Positions 26,328 through 37,837 are shown, counted from the stretch's first letter. The stretch: DNA of 46,841 nt from Bacteroidia bacterium Ga0077558 (GCA_001464625.1 LNFJ01000005.1:1-46841), one strand, 5' to 3'. A program made the numbers and translations. The notes: generated from the letters alone by a model not told the origin.

Positions 26328-26705
26328 TTATTGAACACTACGGACAACGGAGTGGTTTCTTCCAATAAAGGTTTGCATCTCATCTACTTCATACACCTGG
26401 TTAGTTTCTGAAAATACCGGCGCAGCTAACTTCTGACTTATCAGCAATATTCTTCTGCGTACCGTTGTTTTAGCTATCTGTAAATACCTGCCGATGGAAC
26501 TGATACCCATCCCTTCATTATTGAGCAAGGTTATATTTTTATCATCCTGCGCTGATGTTATTCTATATTGATACTTGCTGCGCTGGTACTTATTGCAAGT
26601 GGAGCAAAAATACTTCTGTACGCCTTTATAAAAACCCTTTTTAATACAAGTAGCTGAACAATAGCGGCAAGTTGCAGGTAACAGTTGGCTCACAATAGAA
26701 AGCAA
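26328..26705 (-). pseudogene. truncated IS1-type transposase
   Basis: This 125-codon frame has a zinc-finger (C13, C16, C34, C37: CRYCS ... FCSTCNK), a helix-turn-helix (GISSIGRYLQIAKTTVRRRI) and the beginning of the catalytic domain (VYEVDEMQTFIGR), the N-terminal plan of IS1-family transposases in Bacteroidetes. The sequence breaks off right after the first catalytic Asp region and ends with an unrelated tail (NHSVVRSVQ), so the rest of the DDE domain is missing. It is an inactive IS fragment next to the RAYT remnant. Confidence 0.8.
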
Positions 26706-26760
26706 AACCCTTTAGGGGCTTATGTTACAGCGAATCTCCTGCTAATAAATGGTTCCTACA

Positions 26761-26778
26761 ATACCGCGAAAGTGGTAT
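26761..26778. repeat. inverted-repeat element, copy 1 (upstream of IS1 fragment)
   Basis: ATACCGCGAAAGTGGTAT forms a near-perfect hairpin. Its reverse complement differs by one base from ATACCACTTTCGTGGTAT at 37838-37855, and the following 70 bp on the transposase strand (up to AAAGGGTT) are loosely similar to the 37.84-kb copy. The two lie in opposite orientation on each side of the YD-repeat operon. Confidence 0.55.
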
Positions 26779-26868
26779 CCTTATCTAAGTTGTAATTGGT
26801 TATCAAGTATTTAGCAGGTATTGTCTTTTGAAAGTAACGATTGGCACAGTACCGCTTTGTTCGTTTAG

Positions 26869-27357
26869 TTATTTATGATGCAGCTTTGATAGTATTGCAG
26901 GATAACCAAACACTCTTTCAAAACCCATTATATCATAAACGTAAGCACTTATTAAAACCTTATCATTGGTTTTTATTCCATCAGGCAAGCTGCATACCCA
27001 TAATTTTAAATTCCCACTCTGCAAATGATACTTGTTGTATTCTCTTTCTGAAAGCTTTACTTCTGCTAGCACATTTTCAATCCTTCCAATAAAAATCCTG
27101 TTCAACCTATAGCTTGAACAATTACTTGTATCAACAGATACATATTTTATGTATGCATTTGCATACGCAACCGATGTATCTACTTTTAGTTCAAAAACAG
27201 GGTAAAGCCTCTTAAACGTTCTATAAAAGTCTGAAGTGTCAGAATCATTTTTTAAAATTATATCTGACGTTGTTTCCTTTTGCTTGGTGTTCTTAGTATC
27301 AGTACATCCAGCACAGAAGATAATACAGAATGCAAATAGGTATATTATTGTAGGCAT
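26869..27357 (-). CDS. small lipoprotein, candidate immunity protein to the RHS toxin
   Basis: This 162-aa protein has a lipoprotein signal peptide ([18 protein letters not shown]; lipobox CAGC, lipidated Cys18). It should be anchored in a membrane facing the periplasm or surface. The mature part has no recognised domain. Its ATG overlaps the stop codon of the upstream RHS/metalloprotease gene by one base (TAATG), the tight pairing expected for a cognate immunity protein of a polymorphic toxin. That role is inferred from position only. Confidence 0.7.
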   Translation of the reverse strand: MPTIIYLFAFCIIFCAGCTDTKNTKQKETTSDIILKNDSDTSDFYRTFKRLYPVFELKVDTSVAYANAYIKYVSVDTSNCSSYRLNRIFIGRIENVLAEVKLSEREYNKYHLQSGNLKLWVCSLPDGIKTNDKVLISAYVYDIMGFERVFGYPAILSKLHHK

Positions 27358-30300
27358 TATCTGACTATTAGATTTAGAGTATTATCAACTGTATTTCTAT
27401 TGATAAAATTTGTATTCAGAAACTTCTTTGTAAAATCATTCATGTAGAAGGCACTCAACATTGCCCTGTATTGGGTACTATTCAGATTTGTATCATTGTT
27501 TCCGGAAGCAGATTGCATCGCATTTCCTGCTGCTGTTGCTGGAAAATATTGATTAGTTTGTTGCTGCCATGGTCCAGATATAACATTTCGTGGGTCGTTA
27601 GAATAATTACCATCTGGATGGACTAACCAAAGTGTATGACCTGTTTCATGCACAACTGTATTTTGGTCTTTGCCGCTCATTATGCCTCCAACTTGGCTTG
27701 ATGGAATAAAAATTTCTTTCCCGCCAGGCTCAGCAACTGCCGCACCCAAAACATATGGCTCTGCTCTGTCATCAGATTTTACACTTTCATTTGTTATGCG
27801 GTAAACATGTTCGTTGCTCTTGATGTCATCGGCATTTTTCCCTACCCGTATATTGGCAGTTGTTGTAAATTCTATTCCTCCAAAATCTTTACTGAATGAC
27901 TTTTGTAATTGTGATTGAATTTGCCCAGCTAACTGTTTAAGTTCTTTTTTGGAATATTGCTTATCAGAATTATTTACTACTACCGCAGTATAAGTTACAT
28001 TAACATGCCATTTGCCATTCTCGTCTTTATTAAAGCTGTACTCCCAATCTTTTCCATCAGGGTCTATAACTAAAATTGGGTTATTGATTGCATAATTATA
28101 AGGGCTGTACTGGAAGTTTTTAGGTGTGCTTCCTTTAGGGTCTATCGTGTGCCAGCGCCCTAACTGTGGGTCATAGTTTCTTGCACCATAATCGTATAGT
28201 TCTAATCCACTGCCATCGCTGAACTCTTGGCTCTGCTGTTCTTTGCCATTATATTTAAGTTTGTTCTCCACCATCCCAGCAGCCTTAGAAGATATTCCCG
28301 CCATCGTCAACCCGAACGGATAGTAATGCGTCTCTTCTAGTATCACCCCTCTCGTATGGACCACCTGCAGGTTATCAAAGAACACATTTACAGGACTCTC
28401 ATTGCTTACATAAATGTACACATATCCGCTTTTCTGAGCTGTTAAATTTTGTAAATCAAGGTAGTGGTCTTCTTTCAGTTGACTGTTGTTACCTACCATA
28501 CTTAGGTGGTAGCCACTGGCCTTAAACTGTTCATCAAAAAAGATGACATTTATAAACGCCTTGGGCTTTTGTGAGTTTTGGTTGCTTTGGTTGGTTTGTT
28601 CATTTAAGAGATCGCTTATTTGCAACGTTCCCGGCGTTGTATTTATTTGCCCTGCTGTTACTCCTCCATGCGCATTGCCAGCTACGCCGCCGGTGGGGCC
28701 GCTCAGCAATCCATTCAATATTTCTAATACAGGTATAGCTATGTTGGCAACGCTGCCGCCAGTGTTGTTCTGAAAATAATAGCTTTTGCCAAATACATCT
28801 ATTTTATCTCCTGCCATTACTTTTAGTGTAACACCCAAGCCTGTTTTGTTTTCATTACTTTTTAGCCTGTATAGTTTCTGGCTATTGCTTTGTTCAAAGG
28901 CTGGGTCGCTGGGGTTGTTGCCTATACCATTGTCGTTACTATAATTGGTTGGCAGGCCGTTTACAGTACCCCCTAATACAATTTTGGTATTGTCTATGTT
29001 GTAGTATTGTTGCTCGGTTGCTATTTTAGCATCTTCTAAACTGGCTACCGGATATTTATCTTGCTTTTGCTCCTCCGTCAGCATCATTCGCACATTTCCC
29101 AGATGGTCTTTAAGCATATAATCATAGACTAGCCCAGTAATAACGTTAGGATCAACCACATTGTTATACAAAGCTCTGGTTCGTCCCTCTTCATGCCCGA
29201 AAAATTGCAGTTTTTCGGTATAATCAATTGTGTTTGGGTTATTATCCGTTTTACTCTCAAAAATAAATCCGCCAACATAATCCGTTGATGTAGTGGTGGT
29301 AACATTATTATTTGCAACACTGGCGTTTTCGACTGTTACTTTTCTAAGTTTATTACCTGATGCATCATAGGTATAACTAATAGTTCCTTTATTATTAGCG
29401 ATTGTTATTAGTAATGGTAGATTCAGATGGTTATAGATAATGCTGCTGATATCTTTATTATGATCAAGTGTCAGATTACCATTTACATCATAACTATAAT
29501 CGGTTATAGCATTAAACTGTGTCTGCGAACTTGAAGTAGTTAATCCTGACTTAGTACTAAATTGAATATGTGAAGAATTAGTTTTAAAATCACCCAATTT
29601 TGTCAACGGGTCATTATTAAAATCAACAACATTTTTTAATTTGTTTGTGCCATCAATATATGTATACCGCATATTATCAATTGGGATGGTAGGGCTTCCC
29701 CCCAATTTCCAGCCATATTGTGTCATAGCTAAAACATTTCCGTTGGCATCATATGCCGTGGTTGGATCTGCGCCGTCACCCATTTGCATAGAATAATTAA
29801 TCATAGAATTATTCCAGCCAGTCCCTTCATTATCCTGCTTAAAAACTCCTTTCAGTAACCGGTTAGCAGCATCATAGGCAAAATCGTATTTTCTTCTAAT
29901 ATCATCCCCATCACTTTTCCAAACCATACCGGTAATATTTCCATTAAACTGGACTGCTGCAAAATTATCATTGGCTGTATTAGCTGGTTTATCATAGCCT
30001 AATTCAAAACCAAATTTTGTAGTACCCGATTGCCCTGCAACTGCCAAATAACTCCTGTTAGCACCAAGCATCCAGCCACGAATATTGTAGTCATATTCAA
30101 GGTTTTCCAACGGAAGGTTTGTCGACGCATTTTTTCCAAATGCCTTTTTCCTTAACTGACCTAATCCATCGTATTGGTTTTCATTAATTGTTTTAAAGTT
30201 TTGAGAGGATAAGTTATTAATTGTATTTAAAATAGAATTGCCCACTTTCTTTTCATTCTTTACCACCCTCCCTAAATCATCATAGGACATCTGGCTTACA

Positions 30301-31952
30301 ATTACAGAACTTTGGGGGTTAACTGCGCCTTGTTTTTCATTTTTTTGAACTGAAATTAATGGTAAGCCTGACCATCCGTATTGAACGGTAGAAACATCTG
30401 TGCCGTTAGTAAAATTTTTAGTCTTAGTCTGAATAGTCCTGTTCTTCTCATCATAAATCATTACAGAATAGACAAAAGTGCTAGAAGTACCCAGAACTTT
30501 TGTTTGTGTCCATGTCACCAATCCTTTTACATTTGATGAAGCTGTCTGTGGCTGGGCAAAATCAGGAGCACTATTATAGGTTGAATTGAAATGAGATGCC
30601 CATGAATTATCAAAACTACTTGTCAGGCCACCTGGTAGATTATTATAATCATCGTAGTGAGTAATACTTAAAAGTTCATAGTTACTTGTGGTAGATGGAT
30701 AAGAATTAGATAAAGAAGCATTGTTCCAATGAATGGCGATTGGGTTTACGTCTGACCAAAGACCAGTTTCAACAGGTCGGTTATAAATATCATATTTGGT
30801 CACTAGCCATTTTGCACCACCTGCTGAAGCCCTGAGATTCGCATCCTGCGTCATAACAAGCCGGTCACGGCCATCATAGACTAAGAACACTTCCTGTGCT
30901 CCGGGAATTTTTTTAATAATCATTTTACCCTGCAAATCGTATTCATACCTGAAAACTTGTTCTGCTAGTAAAACAGGGTCATTAATCAGGTTCCAGTCGG
31001 GTATTAATTTCTCTACCCCTTTTGGTTGTATCACTGCCCGCAATTGGTTATAATCATCATAAATATAATAAGTACATATCCAACCTGGATGGCCACTTCC
31101 GGCTCCATTATCAGCGGCAGCGGTTAATTGTACTTTTTTTAATATAACCTTTCCATCCTTCGTTTTAAATTCGATGACCTGTTTATTGTGCTCATCCGCT
31201 GTTATGGTTTTATATAGCAGCCCTTGTTGATATATACCTGCGTTGCCTGTTTGAGTACCATAGGTTCCAAAAGTACCAGATACATCTGTGACAGTCCATA
31301 TTCGAACCTCATCGAGCACTGTATTAACATTGTATTTAATTTTGACTGAACGACGGTCAGCTTCATTGGCCTGACCTTGGGTACCAACCCAGTTATTCCC
31401 GGGAGCAAAAGTCTCTGTAGTCCTTCCAATCGATAAATTTTCAAAATTATTTTGACTATAAAAATGCGTTTCACCCTGGCCAGTTATAGGAGAATATGGG
31501 TTCGTACTTCGATAAAATTCCTGCTGCTGTTGGAAAGGGTTAAGTTTCAACAATCCGTTATTTATTGAAGAATTATTCTCCATGTTATTTGCTCCGAATG
31601 GCAGAAATTTATGTTGCTCCCTTCCATATTGGTTATAGGTTATTACATTAACCAAATCGGTGGCTGTTCCATTGGTGGGAAAAGAGCCTTGTTTTAACAC
31701 GGTCTGTATCGGTCTTCCTAAACCATCGAAGTAGGACGTTGTTTGTTTAACTTCCCTGAGAGGTTTTGAAACTAATACCACCGCACTCTGTTCAGGTGCT
31801 GTTGCTTCCCAACTACGGACATAATTCACAGTTACAACCCCGGGATATTGTGTTGGCAACACCTGAGATTGTACATGTGATAATAAAAGTACATTACAAA
31901 TTAATGTAAGGGCTATCAGTTGAGTCCGTTGATATATATTACACGTATTCAT
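27357..31952 (-). CDS. RHS/YD-repeat protein (DUF6443-like) with a C-terminal zincin-like domain
   Basis: This 1531-aa protein is exported through an N-terminal signal peptide (about 1-30, ending HVQSQ). The start ([33 protein letters not shown]) is typical of DUF6443 proteins of Bacteroidetes. Many YD-type repeats follow ([52 protein letters not shown]). The RHS core signature [20 protein letters not shown] and DP lies near 1250-1275. Beyond it (about 1300-1531) is a variable tip with [11 protein letters not shown] at 1435-1445, an HExxHxxxxxH zinc-protease motif. The repeats probably form a shell or cocoon holding a metalloprotease toxin. The downstream lipoprotein is a candidate immunity protein. 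Confidence 0.88.
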   Translation of the reverse strand: MNTCNIYQRTQLIALTLICNVLLLSHVQSQVLPTQYPGVVTVNYVRSWEATAPEQSAVVLVSKPLREVKQTTSYFDGLGRPIQTVLKQGSFPTNGTATDLVNVITYNQYGREQHKFLPFGANNMENNSSINNGLLKLNPFQQQQEFYRSTNPYSPITGQGETHFYSQNNFENLSIGRTTETFAPGNNWVGTQGQANEADRRSVKIKYNVNTVLDEVRIWTVTDVSGTFGTYGTQTGNAGIYQQGLLYKTITADEHNKQVIEFKTKDGKVILKKVQLTAAADNGAGSGHPGWICTYYIYDDYNQLRAVIQPKGVEKLIPDWNLINDPVLLAEQVFRYEYDLQGKMIIKKIPGAQEVFLVYDGRDRLVMTQDANLRASAGGAKWLVTKYDIYNRPVETGLWSDVNPIAIHWNNASLSNSYPSTTSNYELLSITHYDDYNNLPGGLTSSFDNSWASHFNSTYNSAPDFAQPQTASSNVKGLVTWTQTKVLGTSSTFVYSVMIYDEKNRTIQTKTKNFTNGTDVSTVQYGWSGLPLISVQKNEKQGAVNPQSSVIVSQMSYDDLGRVVKNEKKVGNSILNTINNLSSQNFKTINENQYDGLGQLRKKAFGKNASTNLPLENLEYDYNIRGWMLGANRSYLAVAGQSGTTKFGFELGYDKPANTANDNFAAVQFNGNITGMVWKSDGDDIRRKYDFAYDAANRLLKGVFKQDNEGTGWNNSMINYSMQMGDGADPTTAYDANGNVLAMTQYGWKLGGSPTIPIDNMRYTYIDGTNKLKNVVDFNNDPLTKLGDFKTNSSHIQFSTKSGLTTSSSQTQFNAITDYSYDVNGNLTLDHNKDISSIIYNHLNLPLLITIANNKGTISYTYDASGNKLRKVTVENASVANNNVTTTTSTDYVGGFIFESKTDNNPNTIDYTEKLQFFGHEEGRTRALYNNVVDPNVITGLVYDYMLKDHLGNVRMMLTEEQKQDKYPVASLEDAKIATEQQYYNIDNTKIVLGGTVNGLPTNYSNDNGIGNNPSDPAFEQSNSQKLYRLKSNENKTGLGVTLKVMAGDKIDVFGKSYYFQNNTGGSVANIAIPVLEILNGLLSGPTGGVAGNAHGGVTAGQINTTPGTLQISDLLNEQTNQSNQNSQKPKAFINVIFFDEQFKASGYHLSMVGNNSQLKEDHYLDLQNLTAQKSGYVYIYVSNESPVNVFFDNLQVVHTRGVILEETHYYPFGLTMAGISSKAAGMVENKLKYNGKEQQSQEFSDGSGLELYDYGARNYDPQLGRWHTIDPKGSTPKNFQYSPYNYAINNPILVIDPDGKDWEYSFNKDENGKWHVNVTYTAVVVNNSDKQYSKKELKQLAGQIQSQLQKSFSKDFGGIEFTTTANIRVGKNADDIKSNEHVYRITNESVKSDDRAEPYVLGAAVAEPGGKEIFIPSSQVGGIMSGKDQNTVVHETGHTLWLVHPDGNYSNDPRNVISGPWQQQTNQYFPATAAGNAMQSASGNNDTNLNSTQYRAMLSAFYMNDFTKKFLNTNFINRNTVDNTLNLIVR

Positions 31953-31972
31953 TTTTTAATCCTCCAGGTTTT

Positions 31973-32440
31973 TTATTTTTTATACCTTATTTGTACAGGT
32001 ATTACAGCCGGATTTCCATCGGGCTTTGGCCCACCTGTCAGCTTAAAGAAACATTGGCCATTAGGCTTAATATTAATCAACCAGTTTCGGGTAGGTTCTG
32101 CATATTCCACAGTTCTTTCTGCCATTGGAGAAAACGAGGCAGCTAAGGTACCTGCCAATGAAAATAAACTCCAATCCGTTTCAGCGGCGATACTTCGGGA
32201 AAAGATCACATCAAACTGAACACTATCACCCGCATGCTCTATATATTTTGTAAAGGTGCCCCAACCTTCTGCAGTGTTTTCTGTAAATGAACTGCTATCG
32301 ATCATTGATAAAGTTGATGGTTGATCCGGAGAAGAAAAATGACCACTGCCAGAGCTTTCAAACGATATTAATAAAGTAGAAAACCCGGCAACAAGGAAGA
32401 TAAAAATCAACCTATCCTTCTTTATAGTTTTTAGTTTCAT
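31973..32440 (-). CDS. small exported hypothetical protein between two YD-repeat genes
   Basis: This 155-aa protein has one N-terminal hydrophobic segment (LIFIFLVAGFSTLLISF, about 11-27) that acts as a signal or anchor, followed by a Ser/Thr-rich and then beta-strand-rich region (GQCFFKLTGG, IPVQIRYKK). No family is recognised. It is 11 bp downstream of the large YD-repeat gene and 20 bp upstream of the RHS/metalloprotease gene, so it belongs to the same leftward operon and may be a surface or secretion accessory. Confidence 0.65.
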   Translation of the reverse strand: MKLKTIKKDRLIFIFLVAGFSTLLISFESSGSGHFSSPDQPSTLSMIDSSSFTENTAEGWGTFTKYIEHAGDSVQFDVIFSRSIAAETDWSLFSLAGTLAASFSPMAERTVEYAEPTRNWLINIKPNGQCFFKLTGGPKPDGNPAVIPVQIRYKK

Positions 32441-32451
32441 TGTTTAAATTT

Positions 32452-35400
32452 TTATTTGTTATAGGACCCTGCGATTTGTACACCACTTCCAATATTAGTT
32501 GACCCACTGAGCAATTTCACGGTAATCGTACCCCAGGCTGTAATGGTAAATGACCAGGTTCTTCCTGCATGAGTTGTGGTAATGGTTCGGGTAGATGCTG
32601 GCAGAAAGGCACTTCCACTTAAAGTACCGGCCTGATAATTCTGATTAGCTACGATGGTAGTACCACTTTGCCTGTAGATAACAATTGAAAAATTAACTGT
32701 ATTGGTGCCGGATAAAGCAAAGCTGGAATAAGCTGACCCCCAGCCACAACAGGGCGTAAAAGTATAGGTCGGGTAACAAACACCATTTGCATTTGCATAG
32801 GCTTGAGCACCGTATAACTCAATTTCATTGGTTGCCTTCAGGTCAGCATCGGCCTGGCTCAAAAAGGATCCATACTTATCCGCCGGAACTGTATATGGAT
32901 TAGGAACATAGGCTGCGTATCCGGAGGGGCAGTCATTTTTATTATAGGTGCTGACTTTTTGAATATTGCGATAGGGAAATGAAAATACTTCCTGGTATTT
33001 ATATTCAAACTGTTTTAAAATATTATTTTGCGGGTCTCGGATCCTGTCTAACCTTCCTTTATTATCATATTCGTAACTAATAGTCCTTCCCATTACATTT
33101 GTTTCAGAAATAAGATCACCATATAATGAATATCCGTAGCCAGTAACAAATGCAGCAGGCAAACTCATCCGCAGGTTACCAAGCTCTTGTTGCAATTGAG
33201 CATTTCCCTCAGGCCTGTTGATAATAGGCATGTTAACGACTGATGAAACCGATGTATAATCGGAGCCTGTTATCTTCGCTACAGGCCATCTGCCATAGAA
33301 ACCCCAGAGGTAGACTTCTTTGATATCATTTTCTTTTTGCATTTCGGTAATATTGCCATAGCTGTCATAGCTGTTATATCGATACTTTGTCTGATATTGA
33401 CCATTACCTCTTTTATATTGAACATTCGATAGTGCGATAAAGCTACCATTATGGAAGGATGAATAGTTATTCTTAATACTTTCAAGGAATGTGCTGTTTT
33501 TATACTTATTGGTAGTAATCGGTAATGAAATCATATTCTTGACAACCATTGCATCCATTATTGCATCCCCTGCATGGTTATACGGATAGGTATATGAAAC
33601 ATGACTGCTATTCCCATCACTTCCAATAATCTGCTGGTTTGTTACCAGCCCTTTTGCATCATAAGAATTAATGGTCTCCGTCATGATCTCTCTGTTACCT
33701 TCATCATAGTAGTATTCCTTTACATTACTTGGGAGAAAATAATGAGCAAAATTGTAATAGGCAGCAAGGGAGGGAAAATCGGCTGAAAGAATAGTTGCCG
33801 GATAACAGAATGTTCTGTCCATTGATACCGTACGTATAAAATTATCAGCGGTATAGCCATAACGCTGGTAACTGATCTCCTTTTTAGCCCGTAGAACAGA
33901 AGCAGTCGTATAAGTATATTCAGACAACACCTTCCCCCGTTCCAATTCCATAGAACTTACAGGCATATAAGACATCGCACTTACATTATAAAGATTGAGG
34001 GGTACCTGGTCAACATATCCATTATTATGATTGGAAAAAGTATATAATTTATAAGAACCATCCTGAAAATTTTCCCTCACCCCTGAATACCCAATATGAC
34101 GACCGGATGAAGTTGACGATACAGGTACGATTGAAGAAGAGTTATATAAAACTTGGGTATTGGTATATCCGCCACCTACAGGGCCAGTAAAGTTAAAAAC
34201 ATATTTGGGTTTGCTTTCTAATAGACCATTAGAGTAGACATATTCTTTAAAAGTTTTATTACCCAGCCCATCATAATTCTCAATTTTTTTAATCCGTGCA
34301 CCACCTACCATTGCTGTACCAGGGATTGAGTAATACCCTGAGGAGTTATAGTTAGCTACCGCATTACACTCGTGATTTTCATAATAGAATACGGATTTAC
34401 CACCAGTTGGATACTTGATTTCTTTAAGCAAACCACGCAATGCCTTACCTGCAACGGGTTGTCGATAATTATACGCATCGCTGATACCGGCATAAGTTCC
34501 AGATCCGGTCCGTTGCAAAGGCTGATCATTTGAAAATCCCCAATGATCGGATATCTCAGTTAAATACGGGGCTAACACGGATGGATCATAAGTAAAACTA
34601 TACGTCTGAGGGTCAACATTATTTTCCAGGGAGGTAATAACCGTATTTAGTTTTAATCGCTCACCCGAATTTTCAGTATAGTTAAAAGTTACTTGCTTTC
34701 TGGTATGTGAAGCAAAATTTGCCGGGATATGCGTAAGTATTGAACTATTGTACTTGATATCGATCCTGTCTAATTTAAGCCAGATATATTTAGAAGTATT
34801 GAGGTCACTGGTAGTAGCATTTGCTTCGGAAGGATTTCTGGAAAAATAGGGAATCCCACTTGTCATATTTAAGATATTTTGTGAAGGCAGTACTACTGCA
34901 GATATACTACCATTCTGATCTCTGAGCAGATCTATATAAGGGTTTGCATAGGCCGGATTTGTATAAGGAGCCGGAGAATTAAAATTATACTTTAATTCAT
35001 TACTCTTTGATGTAACAAAATCAATATTTACATTGTCCTTTACGTAATTAATATTAGTAAGGTAAACAGGAGAAGTTATCGTGCCTGACAACCCATTATT
35101 GTATGAACCCAGTTGTCCATAGCTGCTTAAAAATCCTGTTGTCCCATCTGTCCATGTACATCCCGACTGGGTTTGATAGTAATTAAAGGAGGACTGATAA
35201 GGTCCTCTTTCATAATTCAGATTTATATCGAATCCTGATGGCGGAACGATCTTCACCAGGTACCAGCTAGTGGCAAGGGCATTGGCTAAAAAATCATTAT
35301 TATCCGGATACATCCCTACAGAATACTCAATAGCGTTGTCTGTACCGAATATAAATTGCACGCCTTTGTCATCAGTGATCGTAAACTTGGTGAAGGTTGT

Positions 35401-36033
35401 TCGCTGTACAGAAGATCCGACAGTTCGATTCACAAAAGGCAATGCAAAATCCGAACTATTAAAAGTAACCTTCAGCGGTTTATTGCTTTGCACCTTCCAG
35501 TTCCCTAAATGATCAAGAAAAAATTTGCCGGAATAGTCAAGAAAATTAAAGCTAAAAATATCAGGCTCCCTGTCTTTTTGTATACAATTAGGCACCTGGT
35601 TAGCTGCAACCGTATGCCAGCTCGTATTATTTAGCAAATTACTGGTAAAGTAGAATCCCTTCCCCCATATCCCATAACCGTTAGGTGGACTAATACCATA
35701 GTCATTATACTCATCGGGAAGACTACGTACAGTCCTCGTTATTACGCCCCCGGCATTTAAACTCCAATTCATACCTACCCATGAAGGATGAATATCCGGT
35801 CTAAAACCACCTGCATAATAACTTAAACTGATGGGAAAAGTAAGATAATCAGTTTTGATTGTATGAATTGGGATATCAATTTGCGGTGTTCCTGTAAAAT
35901 AAGATACTGGCATTTCTCCGTATACGCCAAGATTTGCTGCATTAGGTGTAGGTATAGTTGGAGAAACGGGGACAACCTGAGCATAAACTAAGCTATGCAG
36001 CACTAAAAAATAAGCCAGAATATTTTTTTTCAT
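32452..36033 (-). CDS. large exported YD-repeat protein with DUF5977-like C terminus
   Basis: This 1193-aa protein has a signal peptide (MKKNILAYFLVLHSLVYAQ) and an N-terminal region typical of Bacteroidetes YD-repeat surface proteins (GEMPVSYFTGTPQIDIPIHT, WVGMNWSLNAGGVITRTV). YD-type repeats follow (INSYDAKGLVTNQQIIGSDG; RYNSYDSYGNITEMQKEND; YEYDNKGRLDRIRDPQNN). Near about residue 1040 there is a DUF5977-like segment (CPSGYAAYVPNPYTVPADKY, then GSFLSQADADLKATNEIELY) and a beta-rich tail. It lacks an RHS-core/toxin tip. It is probably a secreted partner of the RHS protein encoded after it; the intergenic distance to the barrel-protein gene upstream is 13 bp. Confidence 0.85.
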   Translation of the reverse strand: MKKNILAYFLVLHSLVYAQVVPVSPTIPTPNAANLGVYGEMPVSYFTGTPQIDIPIHTIKTDYLTFPISLSYYAGGFRPDIHPSWVGMNWSLNAGGVITRTVRSLPDEYNDYGISPPNGYGIWGKGFYFTSNLLNNTSWHTVAANQVPNCIQKDREPDIFSFNFLDYSGKFFLDHLGNWKVQSNKPLKVTFNSSDFALPFVNRTVGSSVQRTTFTKFTITDDKGVQFIFGTDNAIEYSVGMYPDNNDFLANALATSWYLVKIVPPSGFDINLNYERGPYQSSFNYYQTQSGCTWTDGTTGFLSSYGQLGSYNNGLSGTITSPVYLTNINYVKDNVNIDFVTSKSNELKYNFNSPAPYTNPAYANPYIDLLRDQNGSISAVVLPSQNILNMTSGIPYFSRNPSEANATTSDLNTSKYIWLKLDRIDIKYNSSILTHIPANFASHTRKQVTFNYTENSGERLKLNTVITSLENNVDPQTYSFTYDPSVLAPYLTEISDHWGFSNDQPLQRTGSGTYAGISDAYNYRQPVAGKALRGLLKEIKYPTGGKSVFYYENHECNAVANYNSSGYYSIPGTAMVGGARIKKIENYDGLGNKTFKEYVYSNGLLESKPKYVFNFTGPVGGGYTNTQVLYNSSSIVPVSSTSSGRHIGYSGVRENFQDGSYKLYTFSNHNNGYVDQVPLNLYNVSAMSYMPVSSMELERGKVLSEYTYTTASVLRAKKEISYQRYGYTADNFIRTVSMDRTFCYPATILSADFPSLAAYYNFAHYFLPSNVKEYYYDEGNREIMTETINSYDAKGLVTNQQIIGSDGNSSHVSYTYPYNHAGDAIMDAMVVKNMISLPITTNKYKNSTFLESIKNNYSSFHNGSFIALSNVQYKRGNGQYQTKYRYNSYDSYGNITEMQKENDIKEVYLWGFYGRWPVAKITGSDYTSVSSVVNMPIINRPEGNAQLQQELGNLRMSLPAAFVTGYGYSLYGDLISETNVMGRTISYEYDNKGRLDRIRDPQNNILKQFEYKYQEVFSFPYRNIQKVSTYNKNDCPSGYAAYVPNPYTVPADKYGSFLSQADADLKATNEIELYGAQAYANANGVCYPTYTFTPCCGWGSAYSSFALSGTNTVNFSIVIYRQSGTTIVANQNYQAGTLSGSAFLPASTRTITTTHAGRTWSFTITAWGTITVKLLSGSTNIGSGVQIAGSYNK

Positions 36034-36046
36034 TTTAAAACTTTCT

Positions 36047-37498
36047 TTAAAAATTATAACCTATCCTGAAAATAATTGGTTGGGTCACCGGCACCTGCCG
36101 GTAACTCATAAAATCCCAGAGTAATTTGATATTCGTTTTCTTAAACAATTTCGTTTTTAGAGATATAACTTTACTGATACCGATCAATCCACTCTGCTGC
36201 CAGGCTGTAAGATCCTGCAATTGTTCAACCCGGTTAAAAGCACTCCGGTAATTCATTTCATAACCACCGCTGACCCAGAAGCTACCTTTCAATTTATAAT
36301 CAACAAAACTTCTAAGCCCTACTCCTTCTGAGCTTATCTTTATTCTTTGCCAGCCCTGCCCCCATCCCATCTTGATACTACTACCTACACCAATAATGCT
36401 TTTATCATTTATTTTATAGCCAACCGATAAAGCAATATCACTGGTAACGGGGAAAAAATTATTGGCCTTTTGTGTTTGTACATTCGTTCCGTACTCTAAC
36501 CTTTGGAGAAATGATTTGGTCTTTTGATTATTCGGTTTGAAATCTGGTAACTCATCATTACTACTGCTGCCGCCTGCATTAATAATTTTATTTTTTAATT
36601 CACTTAACTGGGATTGTGCCGCATTGATATTTTGCTGAAACTGTGCCTGTGCATTTGGCCCACCACTTGCTATCTGTTGCTGAATTAAATTATTGACCTG
36701 TGTCCTTGTTTGTAACCCAGCAAGGTTTGCCATAGTTGTTGGATCATCCGGAATACCCGGCGTCCTGAATAAACTTGCCAGCATACTATTCTTTCTAAAA
36801 AAGTCTTTCCATATTTTTGTTTTGCTTAATAGCTCCAGTGCTTTCTTCTCAATCTTCTTCGGGTCCTTTAATATCTCTTTATACTCTTTAACTTGTGTGG
36901 AATAATAATACACTTCCTTATTAATTTTTTTCAATTGCTTCACCATACCTAACTTTTCCAGGTGCACTTTCAGCTGCTCCTTTCTTTCATTGATAAATTT
37001 TTTAATTTCTTCAGCCTGTTGAAATTTATCTTTTAATGATTCTGTTTTTGCCAGAGCATCCTTTACTTTTCCGCCAATACTATTTTCGTTTAAGAATTTT
37101 AGTGAGGTAGATAGAGAATCGAGTTGAGGGATATATTGTTTTGCCTGGCTCATGATGGCTGGCTCTTTTAATTTGCCTTTTAGCCCGGCGTATTTTTCTT
37201 TTATATCAGCAAGGTTTGCTTTTACCTGCACTGAATCTTTTGTGCTAAGAAATTTTTTATAAATCTTCTCTTCCTGCTGTTGCAACTTATCCAGCACTTT
37301 CATGCTTTTGGAAGTCAGTTTGTCTTCAAGTTTCTTTGCTTTTTCACCAACTGCATTTGCATATTGCTGCGGATCAAGTTTGCCGAGGATGGTGTCAATA
37401 CGGGATTGAGAATAAGAGAATGAAGTACCTAACAAGATAATGGCAATACTACCTAGTATCGCTCTGCATATACCCTTTAGGTTGTTTGGTTTTCTCAT
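36047..37498 (-). CDS. outer-membrane beta-barrel-like protein with a periplasmic coiled-coil
   Basis: The frame is open from 37615, but ATG 37498 gives a regular signal peptide (MRKPNNLKGICRAILGSIAI ... FSYSQ), so a 483-aa protein is preferred. Residues about 35-250 are strongly coiled-coil and Lys/Glu-rich. A Gln/Asn-rich linker follows, and the last 150 residues have alternating beta-strand patterns (DIALSVGYKINDKSIIGVGS; GSFWVSGGYEMNYRSAF) ending in aromatic GYNF, the usual C-terminal signal of outer-membrane barrels. As the first gene of the YD-repeat operon it may anchor or export the large surface proteins. The function is inferred. Confidence 0.75.
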   Translation of the reverse strand: MRKPNNLKGICRAILGSIAIILLGTSFSYSQSRIDTILGKLDPQQYANAVGEKAKKLEDKLTSKSMKVLDKLQQQEEKIYKKFLSTKDSVQVKANLADIKEKYAGLKGKLKEPAIMSQAKQYIPQLDSLSTSLKFLNENSIGGKVKDALAKTESLKDKFQQAEEIKKFINERKEQLKVHLEKLGMVKQLKKINKEVYYYSTQVKEYKEILKDPKKIEKKALELLSKTKIWKDFFRKNSMLASLFRTPGIPDDPTTMANLAGLQTRTQVNNLIQQQIASGGPNAQAQFQQNINAAQSQLSELKNKIINAGGSSSNDELPDFKPNNQKTKSFLQRLEYGTNVQTQKANNFFPVTSDIALSVGYKINDKSIIGVGSSIKMGWGQGWQRIKISSEGVGLRSFVDYKLKGSFWVSGGYEMNYRSAFNRVEQLQDLTAWQQSGLIGISKVISLKTKLFKKTNIKLLWDFMSYRQVPVTQPIIFRIGYNF

Positions 37499-37837
37499 TA
37501 ACAGGTCTGGGTGTTGGTTTATCAGTTCTATTTTCCTTGGCAACTGAACTATCAAATTTGCTGCACAAGGTTTTACTTTCTTAATTATTGTATTGTTAAT
37601 ACACAGTTCACACAATTATCCTGTTCCGTTATGATTACTAACGGCTATACCTATGCCCTTGTGCTACTACAATAACTGCACCTGAGGTTTACTATAATTT
37701 CTCTACTGTTAATTGTTACTGCAGAACCCGGCAGTAATCATCTTTATGTTTCCAAGGGGGTGTTTAAAAAGAAACCTATTTAATTATTGCTTGTCCGAAT
37801 CTGAAAACGAATATGTGCTTTTATCAGATACCAAACA

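Noticed and set aside
28543-28773. Frame opposite the RHS gene
   Set aside because: It is a mirror of coding sequence and its composition follows from the repeats on the other strand.
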